Assembly (NCBI RefSeq): GCF_000931445.1
Contig: NZ_CP010849.1
Location: forward strand, 1,178,001-1,242,000
Direction of reading: 5' to 3'
From: Streptomyces cyaneogriseus subsp. noncyanogenus
GTDB taxonomy: Bacteria > Actinomycetota > Actinomycetes > Streptomycetales > Streptomycetaceae
Length of the DNA: 64,000 nt
A program made the position numbers and the translations under genes. Under the pieces are notes generated by a model. It did not search any database, had not been told where the DNA came from, and saw only the letters and a program-made list of their open reading frames with translations. Of the stretch, positions 16,971-25,675 are shown piece by piece. Numbering within the stretch: the first letter of the stretch is position 1; every line of letters begins with the position of its first letter.

Positions 16971-17120
16971 TAGGAAGATCGCCTTGCCCGAGGGGGCGGT
17001 CGAAGCAGGTGACCCCCGAAAGGGTGAACCGGCCCGCGTGGTCCCCCGTGCCGGAAAACCTCGTGCGTACCGTTGACGCTTTGCCGTCCCCCCTCTAGCG
17101 TCTGGTCGATCACTCGCACG

Positions 17121-17140
17121 TTGTTCAATATTTCGAACAA
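17121..17140. promoter_or_regulatory. Inverted repeat before the GH127 gene
   Basis: TTGTTCAATATTTCGAACAA has six-base arms TTGTTC / GAACAA around an AT-rich centre. It ends 17 bases before the chosen ATG in a very GC-rich context, a position suited to repressor binding. The regulator is not in the window next to it. Confidence 0.5.
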
Positions 17141-17157
17141 TGGGACGTGGAGGCGAC

Positions 17158-19956
17158 ATGGCACCGCCCTTGTCCAGACGGCACCTTCTCCAGACGGCCG
17201 TGCTCACGGCGGTCACCCACGGGGCGACGACAGGCGTCGCGACCGCCGCGCACGGCCGGTCCCCGGCCGCCCCCGTGCCGGCGCCGGACGCCTGGGGCGT
17301 GCGGCCGTTCGCGCTCGGGGACGTCGCCCTCGGCCCCGGCGTCTTCGCCGACAAGCGGCGGCTGATGCTCGACCACGCCCGCGGCTACGACGTGAACCGG
17401 CTGCTCCAGGTGTTCCGCGCCAACGCCGGGCTGTCCACCCTCGGCGCGGTCGCCCCCGGCGGCTGGGAGGGGCTGGACGGCGAGGCCAACGGGAATCTGC
17501 GCGGGCACTACACCGGGCACTTCCTGACCATGCTGTCCCAGGCTTACGCCGGCACCGGCGAGCAGGTGTTCGCGGACAAGATCCGCACGATGGTCGGGGC
17601 GCTGGCCGAGGTGCGGGAGGCGCTGCGGCGGGAACCGGCCGTGCTGAGCACCGACGGCCGGTTCGGCGGGGCCGTGGAGAACGTCCGCGGGTCGTACCAG
17701 TACGTCGACCTGCCGGCCGGCGTCCTCGGCGGTGCGGCCGAGATCACCCTGGCCGCCTGGGTGAGGCCCGCGCACGACGGTGCCTGGGCACGGGTGTGCG
17801 ACTTCGGCGACGACACCACCCGCTATCTGTACCTGGCCGCCCGGGACGCCGCCGGGGTGCCGCGGTTCGCGATCACCACCGAAGGTCCCGGCGGCGAACA
17901 GGCGCTCAGCGGCACCGCCGCACTGCCGTCCGGCCGGTGGAGCCATCTGGCGGTCACCCTGGCCGGCGGCACCGGCACGCTGTACGTCGACGGGGTGGCG
18001 GTGGCCCGCAACACCGCCATGTCGCTCACCCCGGCCGCCCTCGGCCCCCTCGCCCACCACTGGCTGGGCCGGTCCCACTTCGCCGCCGACCCCGTGTTCG
18101 CGGGCGCCTTCGGCGGGTTCGACATGTGGTCGCGGGCCCTGACCGCCGACGAGATCGCCCGGTTGCAGAGCGGCCCGGGCCGCGGCGACCTCGTCTCGTA
18201 CGCCTTCGACGAGACGAGCGGCGGCACCTTCGCGGACGGCTCCGGCCGGGGGCTGACCGCCACCCTGCGCCGCACCTGGGGCGGGCCCAGCCACCCCGGG
18301 TTCCTCGCCGCGTACCCGGAGACGCAGTTCATCCAGCTCGAGTCGATGACCGGCAGCGACTACACCAAGGTGTGGGCGCCGTACTACACCGCGCACAAGA
18401 TCCTGCGGGGGCTGCTGGACGCCCATCTGACCACCGGCGACGACCGGGCGCTCGACCTCGCGTCCGGCCTGTGCGACTGGATGCACTCCCGGCTGTCGCG
18501 GCTGCCCGCCGCCACGCTGCAGCGCATGTGGGGCATCTTCTCCAGCGGGGAGTTCGGCGGCATCGTCGAGGCGATCTGCGATCTGCACGCGCTCACCGGC
18601 AAGGCCGAACACCTCGCGCTGGCCCGGCTGTTCGACCTCGACCGGCTGATCGACGCCTGCGCCGCCGGCACCGACGTCCTCGACGGCCTGCACGCCAACC
18701 AGCACATACCGATCTTCACCGGGTACGTGCGCCTGTACGACGAGACGGGCGAGGAGCGCTACCTCACCGCCGCGAAGAACTTCTGGGGCATGGTCGTACC
18801 GCACCGCATGTACGGCATCGGGGGCACCAGCAGCGGCGAGTTCTGGAAGGCGCGGGACGTCATCGCGGGCACGATGAGCGCCACCACCGCCGAGACGTGC
18901 TGCGCCTACAACATGCTCAAACTGAGCCGGACGCTGTTCTTCCACGACCAGGACCCGGCCTACATGGACTACTACGAGCGGGCCCTGTACAACCAGGTGC
19001 TCGGGTCCAAGCAGGACCGGCCGGACGCGGAGAAGCCGCTCGTCACCTACTTCATCGGGCTGACGCCCGGCCATGTGCGGGACTACACGCCGAAGCAGGG
19101 CACGACCTGCTGCGAGGGCACCGGCATGGAGAGCGCGACCAAGTACCAGGACTCGGTGTACTTCGCGCAGGCCGACGGCAGCGCCCTGTACGTCAACCTC
19201 TACAGCCCGACCACGCTGACCTGGGCCGAGAAGGGCGTCACCGTCACCCAGACCACGGACTTCCCCCGGGAGCAGGGCACCACCCTGACCATCGGCGGGG
19301 GCAGCGCCTCCTTCGCGCTGCGGCTGCGGGTGCCGTCCTGGGCGACGGCCGGGTTCCGGGTGACCGTCAACGGCAGGCCAGTGCCGGGCACCCCGCGGCC
19401 GGGCGGCTACTTCACCGTGTCCCGGACATGGCGGCGCGGCGACATCGTGCGCGTCGGCATCCCGTTCCGGCTGCGCGTCGAGAAGACGCCCGACGACCCG
19501 TCCCTCCAGACCCTGTTCCTCGGGCCGGTCAACCTGGTGGCCCGCGACCCCGCCACGCACCACCTCGAGCTGGGGCTGTACCGCAACGCGGGCCTCTCCG
19601 GCGACCTGCTCCCCTCGCTCACCCCGGTACCGGGCGAGCCGCTGCACTACACGCTGGGCGGCATCGCACTGGCGCCGTTCTTCGAGGGGACCGAGGACCC
19701 GACGCACGCCTACTTCCGGCGGGCCGAACCCCGGGTGGTCTTCGGCGGCACCGACTCGGGCGTCGCCAATCCGGCGCGGCCCGACGGCACCACGCTGCTG
19801 GACGACATCTGGGCCGGGGCGCCGTTCGCCGACAAGGGGGCGCTGGTGGCCCGGGTCCGGTCGGCGGTGGACGCCTGGCGCTCCGCCGGACTGCTCGGCC
19901 GGGCCGACGGCGACCGGGTGGTGGAGACGGCACGCAGGGCGTCGTACGCGCCGTGA
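17158..19956 (+). CDS. Secreted GH127-type beta-L-arabinofuranosidase with an inserted LamG domain
   Basis: This is a 932-residue protein. A twin-arginine-like signal (SRRHLLQTAVLTAVTHG) starts it. The glycoside hydrolase part has the cysteine motifs used for metal binding in GH127 and relatives (AETCCAYNMLKLSRTLFFHD near residue 580; TTCCEGTGMESATKYQDSVY near 650), an alpha/alpha barrel, and C-terminal beta domains (RLRVPSWA). Family members remove arabinofuranose from plant polymers. At about residues 165-380 the barrel is interrupted by a concanavalin-like LamG domain (VRGSYQYVDLPAG to GLTATLRRTW), likely a carbohydrate-binding insert. ATG 17158 is preferred over 17140 because GGAGG precedes it by six bases. 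Confidence 0.82.
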   Translation: MAPPLSRRHLLQTAVLTAVTHGATTGVATAAHGRSPAAPVPAPDAWGVRPFALGDVALGPGVFADKRRLMLDHARGYDVNRLLQVFRANAGLSTLGAVAPGGWEGLDGEANGNLRGHYTGHFLTMLSQAYAGTGEQVFADKIRTMVGALAEVREALRREPAVLSTDGRFGGAVENVRGSYQYVDLPAGVLGGAAEITLAAWVRPAHDGAWARVCDFGDDTTRYLYLAARDAAGVPRFAITTEGPGGEQALSGTAALPSGRWSHLAVTLAGGTGTLYVDGVAVARNTAMSLTPAALGPLAHHWLGRSHFAADPVFAGAFGGFDMWSRALTADEIARLQSGPGRGDLVSYAFDETSGGTFADGSGRGLTATLRRTWGGPSHPGFLAAYPETQFIQLESMTGSDYTKVWAPYYTAHKILRGLLDAHLTTGDDRALDLASGLCDWMHSRLSRLPAATLQRMWGIFSSGEFGGIVEAICDLHALTGKAEHLALARLFDLDRLIDACAAGTDVLDGLHANQHIPIFTGYVRLYDETGEERYLTAAKNFWGMVVPHRMYGIGGTSSGEFWKARDVIAGTMSATTAETCCAYNMLKLSRTLFFHDQDPAYMDYYERALYNQVLGSKQDRPDAEKPLVTYFIGLTPGHVRDYTPKQGTTCCEGTGMESATKYQDSVYFAQADGSALYVNLYSPTTLTWAEKGVTVTQTTDFPREQGTTLTIGGGSASFALRLRVPSWATAGFRVTVNGRPVPGTPRPGGYFTVSRTWRRGDIVRVGIPFRLRVEKTPDDPSLQTLFLGPVNLVARDPATHHLELGLYRNAGLSGDLLPSLTPVPGEPLHYTLGGIALAPFFEGTEDPTHAYFRRAEPRVVFGGTDSGVANPARPDGTTLLDDIWAGAPFADKGALVARVRSAVDAWRSAGLLGRADGDRVVETARRASYAP

Positions 19957-20025
19957 GCGGCGTGGCGCCCAGGTGACGGCGGGGGCCGCCGGCCTCCCGG
20001 TCCCGTGCGGGGGCTGGGAGACACC

Positions 20026-20862
20026 CTAGGACCGGCGGCCGCCGCGTCGGCCGCCGCCCTTGGCGGTGCCGCCGGAGCCCCGGCGCGGGTTGCGGCCGGC
20101 CGGCTTCCCGGCACCCGACCTGCTGCCGCCCGCCCTTCCCCCGGACCGGGCCCCGGCCGCCTTGGCCCCGGCCTGCTGCTTGCCCGCCGCGGGCTTGCGG
20201 CCGGCGTCGCCCGCGCCGGTCCGCTCGGCGCCCTCCTGCGCCGGGCCCGGCCTGCGGCCCCGGGTGCTGTTGACGGTCCGGCCGCGGACGATGCCGATGA
20301 AGTCCTCCACCAGGTCGGTGGTGGCCTCCTGGGGCCAGGACAGCGCGACGCTCGACGTGGGGGCGTCGGTGAGCGGCCGGTGGGTGAGGTCCTTGCGGTG
20401 GTGCAGCCGGGCCAGCGACAGCGGGACCACCAGCACCCCGATCCCGGCCGCGACCAGCTCGACGGCGTCCGCCGTGGTGGCGGGGCGCTCGAAGGCGGGC
20501 CGGCCCGGGAGCCGCTCCCAGCCGAGGACGTCGTCGAGGGGGTGCAGCACGATCTCGTCGGCCAGGTCCGCGACCGACACCTCGTCGGCCGCCGTGACGA
20601 GGTGGTCCTTGGGGACCACCACCACCGTCGTCTCGGTGTAGAGCGGGATGGCGCTGAGCACCGTCCGGTCGACGGGCAGCCGTACCAGGCCCGCGTCGGC
20701 CCGGCCGTCCAGCAGCACACCACCGGCCTCGGCGGCGGCCACCTGGGTCAGGGACAGCGGAACACCGGGCAGCCGCTCGTGCCAGACGCGCACCCACTTG
20801 TCGGGCATCACGCCCGGGACGTACGCGAGCCGGAACGAGACGGGTTCTTCCGAGGCTGTCAC
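20026..20862 (-). CDS. LysR-type effector-binding domain protein without HTH, with a basic histone-like tail
   Basis: This is a 278-residue protein. Residues 8-190 match the LysR substrate-binding fold (FRLAYVPGVMPDKWVRVWHE, then DAVELVAAGIGVLVVPLSLA), but there is no N-terminal helix-turn-helix. Residues 195-278 are a low-complexity tail of Ala, Gly, Arg and Lys ending GGGRRGGRRS, resembling histone H1-like or nucleic-acid-binding tails. Either the tail replaces the HTH as a DNA contact or the protein is a ligand-binding antagonist; this is inference. It is divergent from the DUF5997 gene across only 58 bases. Confidence 0.8.
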   Translation of the reverse strand: MTASEEPVSFRLAYVPGVMPDKWVRVWHERLPGVPLSLTQVAAAEAGGVLLDGRADAGLVRLPVDRTVLSAIPLYTETTVVVVPKDHLVTAADEVSVADLADEIVLHPLDDVLGWERLPGRPAFERPATTADAVELVAAGIGVLVVPLSLARLHHRKDLTHRPLTDAPTSSVALSWPQEATTDLVEDFIGIVRGRTVNSTRGRRPGPAQEGAERTGAGDAGRKPAAGKQQAGAKAAGARSGGRAGGSRSGAGKPAGRNPRRGSGGTAKGGGRRGGRRS

Positions 20863-20920
20863 CTGGCCAGGTTACCGGGCGTGGTCATCGGTCGCGCACA
20901 TGCTCGATACCCTGGACAGC

Positions 20921-21310
20921 ATGACCCAGCACCAGAGCACCCAGACGATGAAGCCCGCGACCGCGGCCAGGAAGCTGGGTGTGTACCTCGAGGCCACACC
21001 CGCAGAGTTCCGGGAGGGTGTCGTCTCGCGCGCCGAGCTGAACGCGCTCCAGGCCGACCCGCCCGAGTGGCTGCGGGAGCTGCGCCGCACCGGCCCGCAC
21101 CCCCGGCCGGTGGTGGCGGCGAAGCTGGGCGTCTCCATCGCCGGGCTGCACCGGGGCGGGATCACCGAGCCCCTCACCACCGAGCAGATCGAGGCGCTGA
21201 AGCAGGAGCGTCCCGAGTGGCTGGAGCGGGAGCAGGCGCTCCAGGCGGAGGTCCGCAAGGAGGCGGCGCGCGTCAAGAAGCTGCACGCCGAGCGCGCCCA
21301 GTCCGCCTGA
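20921..21310 (+). CDS. DUF5997 family protein
   Basis: This is a 129-residue, charged cytoplasmic protein matching the actinobacterial DUF5997 family (TMKPATAARKLGVYLEATPA, then VVAAKLGVSIAGLHRGG). The middle part reads like a helix-turn-helix-type helical unit and the C-terminus is a charged helix rich in Glu, Lys and Arg. ATG 20921 was chosen at the point where family similarity begins. Function is unknown. Its pairing with a divergent LysR-type effector domain protein suggests common control. Confidence 0.8.
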   Translation: MTQHQSTQTMKPATAARKLGVYLEATPAEFREGVVSRAELNALQADPPEWLRELRRTGPHPRPVVAAKLGVSIAGLHRGGITEPLTTEQIEALKQERPEWLEREQALQAEVRKEAARVKKLHAERAQSA

Positions 21311-21402
21311 GCGGCTGCGCCGGCGCCGGTGTCACCCTCCCCCTACCGGACACTCGTCGTGCGCAAGCACCCGAGTGGCCCGAGAAGTGGGAGTGGGCGC
21401 CG

Positions 21403-21831
21403 ATGAGGTACGACGATCTGGTGCGAACCGTCCAGGAGCAGAGCCGGGCCGTCAGCCGCGGCGAGGCCGAACGGACGGTGTCCGCCGTGCTGCGCACCCT
21501 GGCCGAGCGTCTGCCCGAGGGGCTGGCCGAGCATCTGGCGGCCCAGTTGCCGCACGAGCTGGCCGGGTCCGTGCCCCCGGCGCAGACGCCGGCCGGGGAG
21601 AGCGGGCACGGGCGGGGTGCCGGTGAGCGCTTCGGGCTCACCGCGTTCGCCGGCCGGGTGGCCTGGCGGGCGGGTATCACCGAGGAGGCCGCGCTCCAGC
21701 GTGCCGCGGTGGTGCTCAACGTGCTGGACGCGTGCGTCTCCCCCGAGGAGATGACCAAGGTGGCCGGTGCGCTGCCCGCGGACATCCGCGAGCTGCTGCC
21801 GACGACGCGGGCGGTCGAGAGCGAGGCGTGA
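21403..21831 (+). CDS. DUF2267 family protein
   Basis: This is a 142-residue helical protein. It starts MRYDDLVRTVQEQSRAVSRG and contains TVSAVLRTLAERLPEGLAEH followed later by LNVLDACVSPEEMTKVAGAL and LPADIRELL, the two-part repeat characteristic of DUF2267 proteins. In Streptomyces these often sit in stress-related clusters. No catalytic motif is seen. A GGGAGTGG sequence lies about eight bases before the ATG. It is 92 bases downstream of the DUF5997 gene. Confidence 0.8.
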   Translation: MRYDDLVRTVQEQSRAVSRGEAERTVSAVLRTLAERLPEGLAEHLAAQLPHELAGSVPPAQTPAGESGHGRGAGERFGLTAFAGRVAWRAGITEEAALQRAAVVLNVLDACVSPEEMTKVAGALPADIRELLPTTRAVESEA

Positions 21832-21871
21832 GAAGCGGCTCGGGGGCCGGCATCCCGGGACCCGGGGCGGT

Positions 21872-22411
21872 TCACCCCTGTGCCGCGGACCCGTCGGCGG
21901 CGGGGGCGAGCCCTACGTCGAAGCCGCCGCGGCCGTCGAAGCGGACGTCGAGCACGGCGTCGAAACCGTCCTCGCGGGTGGGCCGGCGCAGCCGTTTCAG
22001 CGTGGCGCGGACGCCGATGTCCGGGACCCGGTCACGTCCGGCGCGCGCGGCGTTGCGCCGCAGGGAGCCCGTGAGGTCGGGCGGGAACCAGTAGGCGACG
22101 ACGGCGGCGCCGTACGCGTGCCCGGCCGCCACCAGCGGGCCCCACTCGTCGGGGGACGGGTTGGTGTTGTCGACCGCCACCGACCTGCCGTCGGCCAGCG
22201 CCTCCTCGATCAGCCGCATCTGCCGGGCCTGCTTGCCGCGGGCGCCGCGCGGGAAGCGGTCCTTGCTGACCAGCGTGCAGCGGTCCCGCAGGCACTGCTC
22301 GTAGAAGGTCGACTTCCCCGCGGCCTGGAGCCCGACCAGGACGGCCACCTCGGTCCCGTCCCGCCCGGCGCCACCGGTCTCCTCGCCGTCCCCGGCCGCC
22401 GCCCCGGTCAT
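21872..22411 (-). CDS. P-loop kinase-like ATPase (polynucleotide kinase type)
   Basis: This is a 179-residue protein. It has a Walker A motif LVGLQAAGKSTF near residue 25, a Lys-Asp segment LVSKDRFPRG, and VAVDNTNPSPDEW, the pattern of the AAA_33 / polynucleotide kinase-like family in which VDNTN follows the second strand. Members phosphorylate nucleic-acid ends or small molecules such as sugars. The last 45 residues include RRPTREDGFDAVLDVRFDG, also usual for this family. It starts 7 bases after the stop of the DUF1360 gene on the same strand, so the two are probably one operon. Confidence 0.82.
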   Translation of the reverse strand: MTGAAAGDGEETGGAGRDGTEVAVLVGLQAAGKSTFYEQCLRDRCTLVSKDRFPRGARGKQARQMRLIEEALADGRSVAVDNTNPSPDEWGPLVAAGHAYGAAVVAYWFPPDLTGSLRRNAARAGRDRVPDIGVRATLKRLRRPTREDGFDAVLDVRFDGRGGFDVGLAPAADGSAAQG

Positions 22412-22417
22412 CGCGGC

Positions 22418-22909
22418 TCAGCCTTCTGCCTTCTGCTCCGTCAGGCTCCACGCGTACTGCAGCCAGTCCGCCATGGTGACGGCGGTCAGGCCCGCGCACA
22501 CCAGGCGGGCCGCGCGCGGCGCGGACGCGTAGGTGCCCACGAGCGCGCCCGCCACCCAGGCGGAGGTGCAGAACGGGCAGGACACCAGATCACCGACGGC
22601 CCGGCGCATCCCGCTGCCCCGCGAGACGTCCATCACCTCGTTGCCCTCGCCGTCGCGCTCGCGACGGGTGAACGGTGCCCGCAGGAAGCTGGTGACCTTG
22701 TCCTTGGTCAGCAGACGCGACGCCTTGAACGTCGCCGTGCCCAGCAGCGCCATGTCCCAGGGCGGCACCCCGTCGGGCAGCCGCAGCCCGCGGCGGCGCG
22801 CCACCAGGGCGAACAGCCCCACACCCGCCGCGAAGGTCGTCGCCAGCGTGGCGTAACCCGCGAGGGGGGTCTCCTCCTCGTCCTCGTACCGCCGCTCACC
22901 GTCCGTCAT
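22418..22909 (-). CDS. DUF1360 membrane protein
   Basis: This is a 163-residue protein. Two or three hydrophobic segments (YATLATTFAAGVGLFALVAR; AWVAGALVGTYASAPRAARL) flank the family signature LGTATFKASRLLTKDKVTSF and the CPFC motif (DLVSCPFCTSAW). This is typical of DUF1360 proteins, also known as sporulation YjcA-like membrane proteins. Function is unknown. ATG 22909 has AGGAGG nine bases upstream. First gene of a two-gene operon with the P-loop kinase-like protein. Confidence 0.82.
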   Translation of the reverse strand: MTDGERRYEDEEETPLAGYATLATTFAAGVGLFALVARRRGLRLPDGVPPWDMALLGTATFKASRLLTKDKVTSFLRAPFTRRERDGEGNEVMDVSRGSGMRRAVGDLVSCPFCTSAWVAGALVGTYASAPRAARLVCAGLTAVTMADWLQYAWSLTEQKAEG

Positions 22910-23545
22910 CGGAGCCTCCTCGCCACACGCCTGCTGCCGGTCCTGCGCCGGACGGAGCCCGGGTGCCCGCTTCCGGCCCTGGTCATACGCGAAGTCCCAG
23001 GGAAACGACCGAACCGGGACGGCGTCCGGCACGCGACCGGCACGCCGCCCCGGCGCCGGGTCCTCAGCCCCGCTCCGGCCTGCCGAAGAACTCCGCGTAG
23101 TCGGACGGAAGTTGGGCCGGCAGAGGGTCCACCTGGCCGCCGGAGACCGCGTCGGCGACGGTGGACAGCCGCCGGGTGCGCCGGACGCGCCGGTCCGCCG
23201 GGCCGGGTGCCCGCCGCCCGGGCGGGAGAAACGGGCGGCCGCACCGGCGTACGTCCGGCGGATCCGCCAGGTGCCGGTTCTTTCCCGGGGAGCGGCCTGG
23301 GGGGCCGGGCGGCCGGGCAGGTCCGGTGCGCGGTTCTCGGTTCGTTCTCGGGCGGGCGGCCATCGGCCGGACGGGGACGGGCCACCGGCGAGCCGGGCCA
23401 CCGGGGGCGCGCGAACGGCCGGGGGGCAGGACCCCGGACGGGTCCGCCCCACCCGGCCGTCGCCCGGGTCCGCTCGGTGCCGGCGGCGGTCACGGCGCCG
23501 CCGCCGGTCACCTTCCGGACAGCGGTCCGGGGCGCCCCGGCCGGG
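22910..23545. other. Largely gene-free 636-bp stretch
   Basis: Frames here are low-complexity Arg/Pro/Gly translations of GC-rich DNA. The exception is a short minus-strand segment (see 23064-23166) with normal codon use. No promoter, repeat or RNA gene was recognised. Confidence 0.5.
23064..23166 (-). pseudogene. Possible C-terminal remnant of an unidentified protein
   Basis: The last 34 codons of this minus-strand frame (STVADAVSGGQVDPLPAQLP, then SDYAEFFGRPERG and TGA) have G or C in nearly all third positions and a protein-like composition. The upstream part of the frame is Arg/Pro-rich noise. It may be the end of a gene whose front was lost. I do not recognise the family. Confidence 0.3.
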
Positions 23546-25675
23546 TCAGGCGCCCGCCGCTCCCGCCGTCAGCACGCGGTCCGGCCGGATCGGCAGGGCC
23601 CGGTGACGTACACCGGTCGCGTGCCAGACGGCGTTGGCGATCGCCGCCGCCGCGCCGACGATGCCGACCTCGCCGATGCCCTTGATGCCGACCGGGTCGT
23701 CCGGGTCCGTGTCGTCCACCCAGTCCGCCTCGATCCGCGGCACGTCGGCGTGCGTGGCGACGTGGTAGCCCGCGAGGTCGGCGCCGTAATGGCCGCCGGT
23801 GGCCCGGTCGCGGACCGCCTCCTCGTGCAGGGCCATGGAGATGCCCCAGGTCATGCCGCCGATCAACTGGCTGCGGGCGGTGAGCGGGTTGACGATGCGG
23901 CCCGCGGCGAAGATGCCGAGCATGCGGCGCACCCGCACCTCGCCGGTGGCGACGTCGACGGCGACCTCGGCGAACTGGGCGCCGAAGGAGTGCCGCTCCT
24001 TGCGGGCGAGGGCGCCGATGGCCTCGGTGGTGTCGGAGCGCACCGTGATGCCCTCGGGCGGGATCTCACCGCTGAGGGCGAGCCGCTCGCGCAGTTCCCG
24101 GGCCGCCTCCGTGACCGCCCAGGACCAGGAGCGGGTGCCCATCGACCCGCCGGCGATCCAGGCGGGCCCGAAGGCGCTGTCGCCGATGCGGACCCGGACC
24201 CGCTCGGGTGCCGTCCCGAGCGCGTCGGCGGCGACCAGGGTGAGGGCGGTGCGGGCGCCCGTACCGATGTCCGCGGCGGCGATCCGCACGGTGAAGGTGC
24301 CGTCCGCCTCCGCCGTCACCGCCGCCGTGGAGGCCCCGGCGCCCACGGGGAAGGAGGCGGCGGCCGTGCCGGTGCCGAGCAGCCAGCGGCCGTCGCGGCG
24401 CACGCCGGGGCGGGGGTCCCGCTCCGCCCAGCCGAACCGGCGGGCGCCCTCCCGGAAGCAGGCGGCGAGGTTGCGGCCGGCGAAGGGCAGCCCGGAGACC
24501 GGCCCCACCTCGGGCTCGTTGCGCAGGCGCAGCTCGATCGGGTCGACGCCGCACTTCTCGGCGAGTTCGTCGAAGGCCGACTCCAGGGCGAAGGAGCCCG
24601 GTGCCTCGCCCGGGGCGCGCATCCAGGTCGGCGAGGGCACGTCGAGCCGGACCACCTCCTGGGAGGTGCGGTGGGCTTCGGCGTCGTACAGGACGCGGGC
24701 CGGGCCGGTGGCGGACTCGACGAACTCGTACACGGTGGACGTCTGGTTCCACGCGCGGTGCTCCAGCACGCGCAGCCGTCCCCCGGCGTCGGCGCCGAGC
24801 CGGATCCGCTGGGCGGTGGGGCTGCGGTAGCCGGTGAGCGAGAAGACCTGACGCCGGGTCAGTACGACGCGGACCGGGCGCCCCAATACGCTCGCGGCCA
24901 TCGCGGCGGCCACCTGGTGGGCCCGCACGCCCTTGCTGCCGAAGCCGCCGCCGACGTGTTCGGAGACCACCCGCACCGCGGACGGGTCCAGCGCGAAGAT
25001 GCCGGCGAGTTCGCCCTGCACCCAGGTGCTGCCCTGGTTGGAGTCGACGACCTCCAGCCGGCCGTCGTCCCACCGCGCGGTCGCCGCGTGCGGCTCCATC
25101 GAGCTGTGGTGCTCCTCCGGAGTGGTGTACTCGGCGTCCACGACGACGGCGGACGCGGCGAGGCCGGCCTCCACGTCGCCCTTCTCCGTCGTCGCCGGGG
25201 TGTGCCCGTCGGCCGGGTAGGAGTCCGGGCGGGCGGCGGAGAAGGCGATGTCGTGCGGCTCCTCGTCGTAGTGCACGGCGAGGGTGTCGGCGGCCTCGCG
25301 GGCCTGCTCGGGCGTCTCGGCGACGACCAGCGCGACGGGCCAGCCCGCGTGCGGCACCCGGTCGTGCTGGAAGACGACGGCGGTCGGGTCGGGAACGCCG
25401 AGCAGGCCGGGGTAGTCGGTGACCAGGCGGGGGGCGTTGCCGTGGTGCAGGACGGCGAGCACACCCGGCAGGGCCAGCGCCGCGTCGGCGTCGACCGCGC
25501 GGATCCGGCCGCGGGCGACGGTGGAGAGCACCAGCCAGCCGTGGGCCAGGCCGGTGAAGGGGATCTCCGCGGCGTAGCGGGCGGCGCCGGTGACCTTGTC
25601 GCGGCCCTCGACGCGGGTGTGTGCGGTGCCGACGGAGCCCTGCGCGGCGGCCGGCCGGGTCGGGGCGGTGGTCAT
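23546..25675 (-). CDS. Molybdopterin-binding large subunit, xanthine dehydrogenase/aldehyde oxidase family
   Basis: This is a 709-residue catalytic subunit that holds the molybdenum cofactor and hydroxylates an aldehyde or N-heterocycle. It shows the N-terminal hammerhead domain (GRDKVTGAARYAAEI), the cofactor segment VGGGFGSKG, substrate-channel segments (PTWMRAPGEAPGSFALES), and the catalytic Glu in KGIGEVGIVGAAAAIANAV near the C-terminus. Length and a separate FAD subunit fit the three-subunit PaoABC/XdhABC type. ATG 25675 overlaps the stop of the middle subunit (ATGA), so the two are translationally coupled. No signal peptide: cytoplasmic. The substrate cannot be assigned; aldehyde or purine oxidation are both possible. 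Confidence 0.9.
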   Translation of the reverse strand: MTTAPTRPAAAQGSVGTAHTRVEGRDKVTGAARYAAEIPFTGLAHGWLVLSTVARGRIRAVDADAALALPGVLAVLHHGNAPRLVTDYPGLLGVPDPTAVVFQHDRVPHAGWPVALVVAETPEQAREAADTLAVHYDEEPHDIAFSAARPDSYPADGHTPATTEKGDVEAGLAASAVVVDAEYTTPEEHHSSMEPHAATARWDDGRLEVVDSNQGSTWVQGELAGIFALDPSAVRVVSEHVGGGFGSKGVRAHQVAAAMAASVLGRPVRVVLTRRQVFSLTGYRSPTAQRIRLGADAGGRLRVLEHRAWNQTSTVYEFVESATGPARVLYDAEAHRTSQEVVRLDVPSPTWMRAPGEAPGSFALESAFDELAEKCGVDPIELRLRNEPEVGPVSGLPFAGRNLAACFREGARRFGWAERDPRPGVRRDGRWLLGTGTAAASFPVGAGASTAAVTAEADGTFTVRIAAADIGTGARTALTLVAADALGTAPERVRVRIGDSAFGPAWIAGGSMGTRSWSWAVTEAARELRERLALSGEIPPEGITVRSDTTEAIGALARKERHSFGAQFAEVAVDVATGEVRVRRMLGIFAAGRIVNPLTARSQLIGGMTWGISMALHEEAVRDRATGGHYGADLAGYHVATHADVPRIEADWVDDTDPDDPVGIKGIGEVGIVGAAAAIANAVWHATGVRHRALPIRPDRVLTAGAAGA

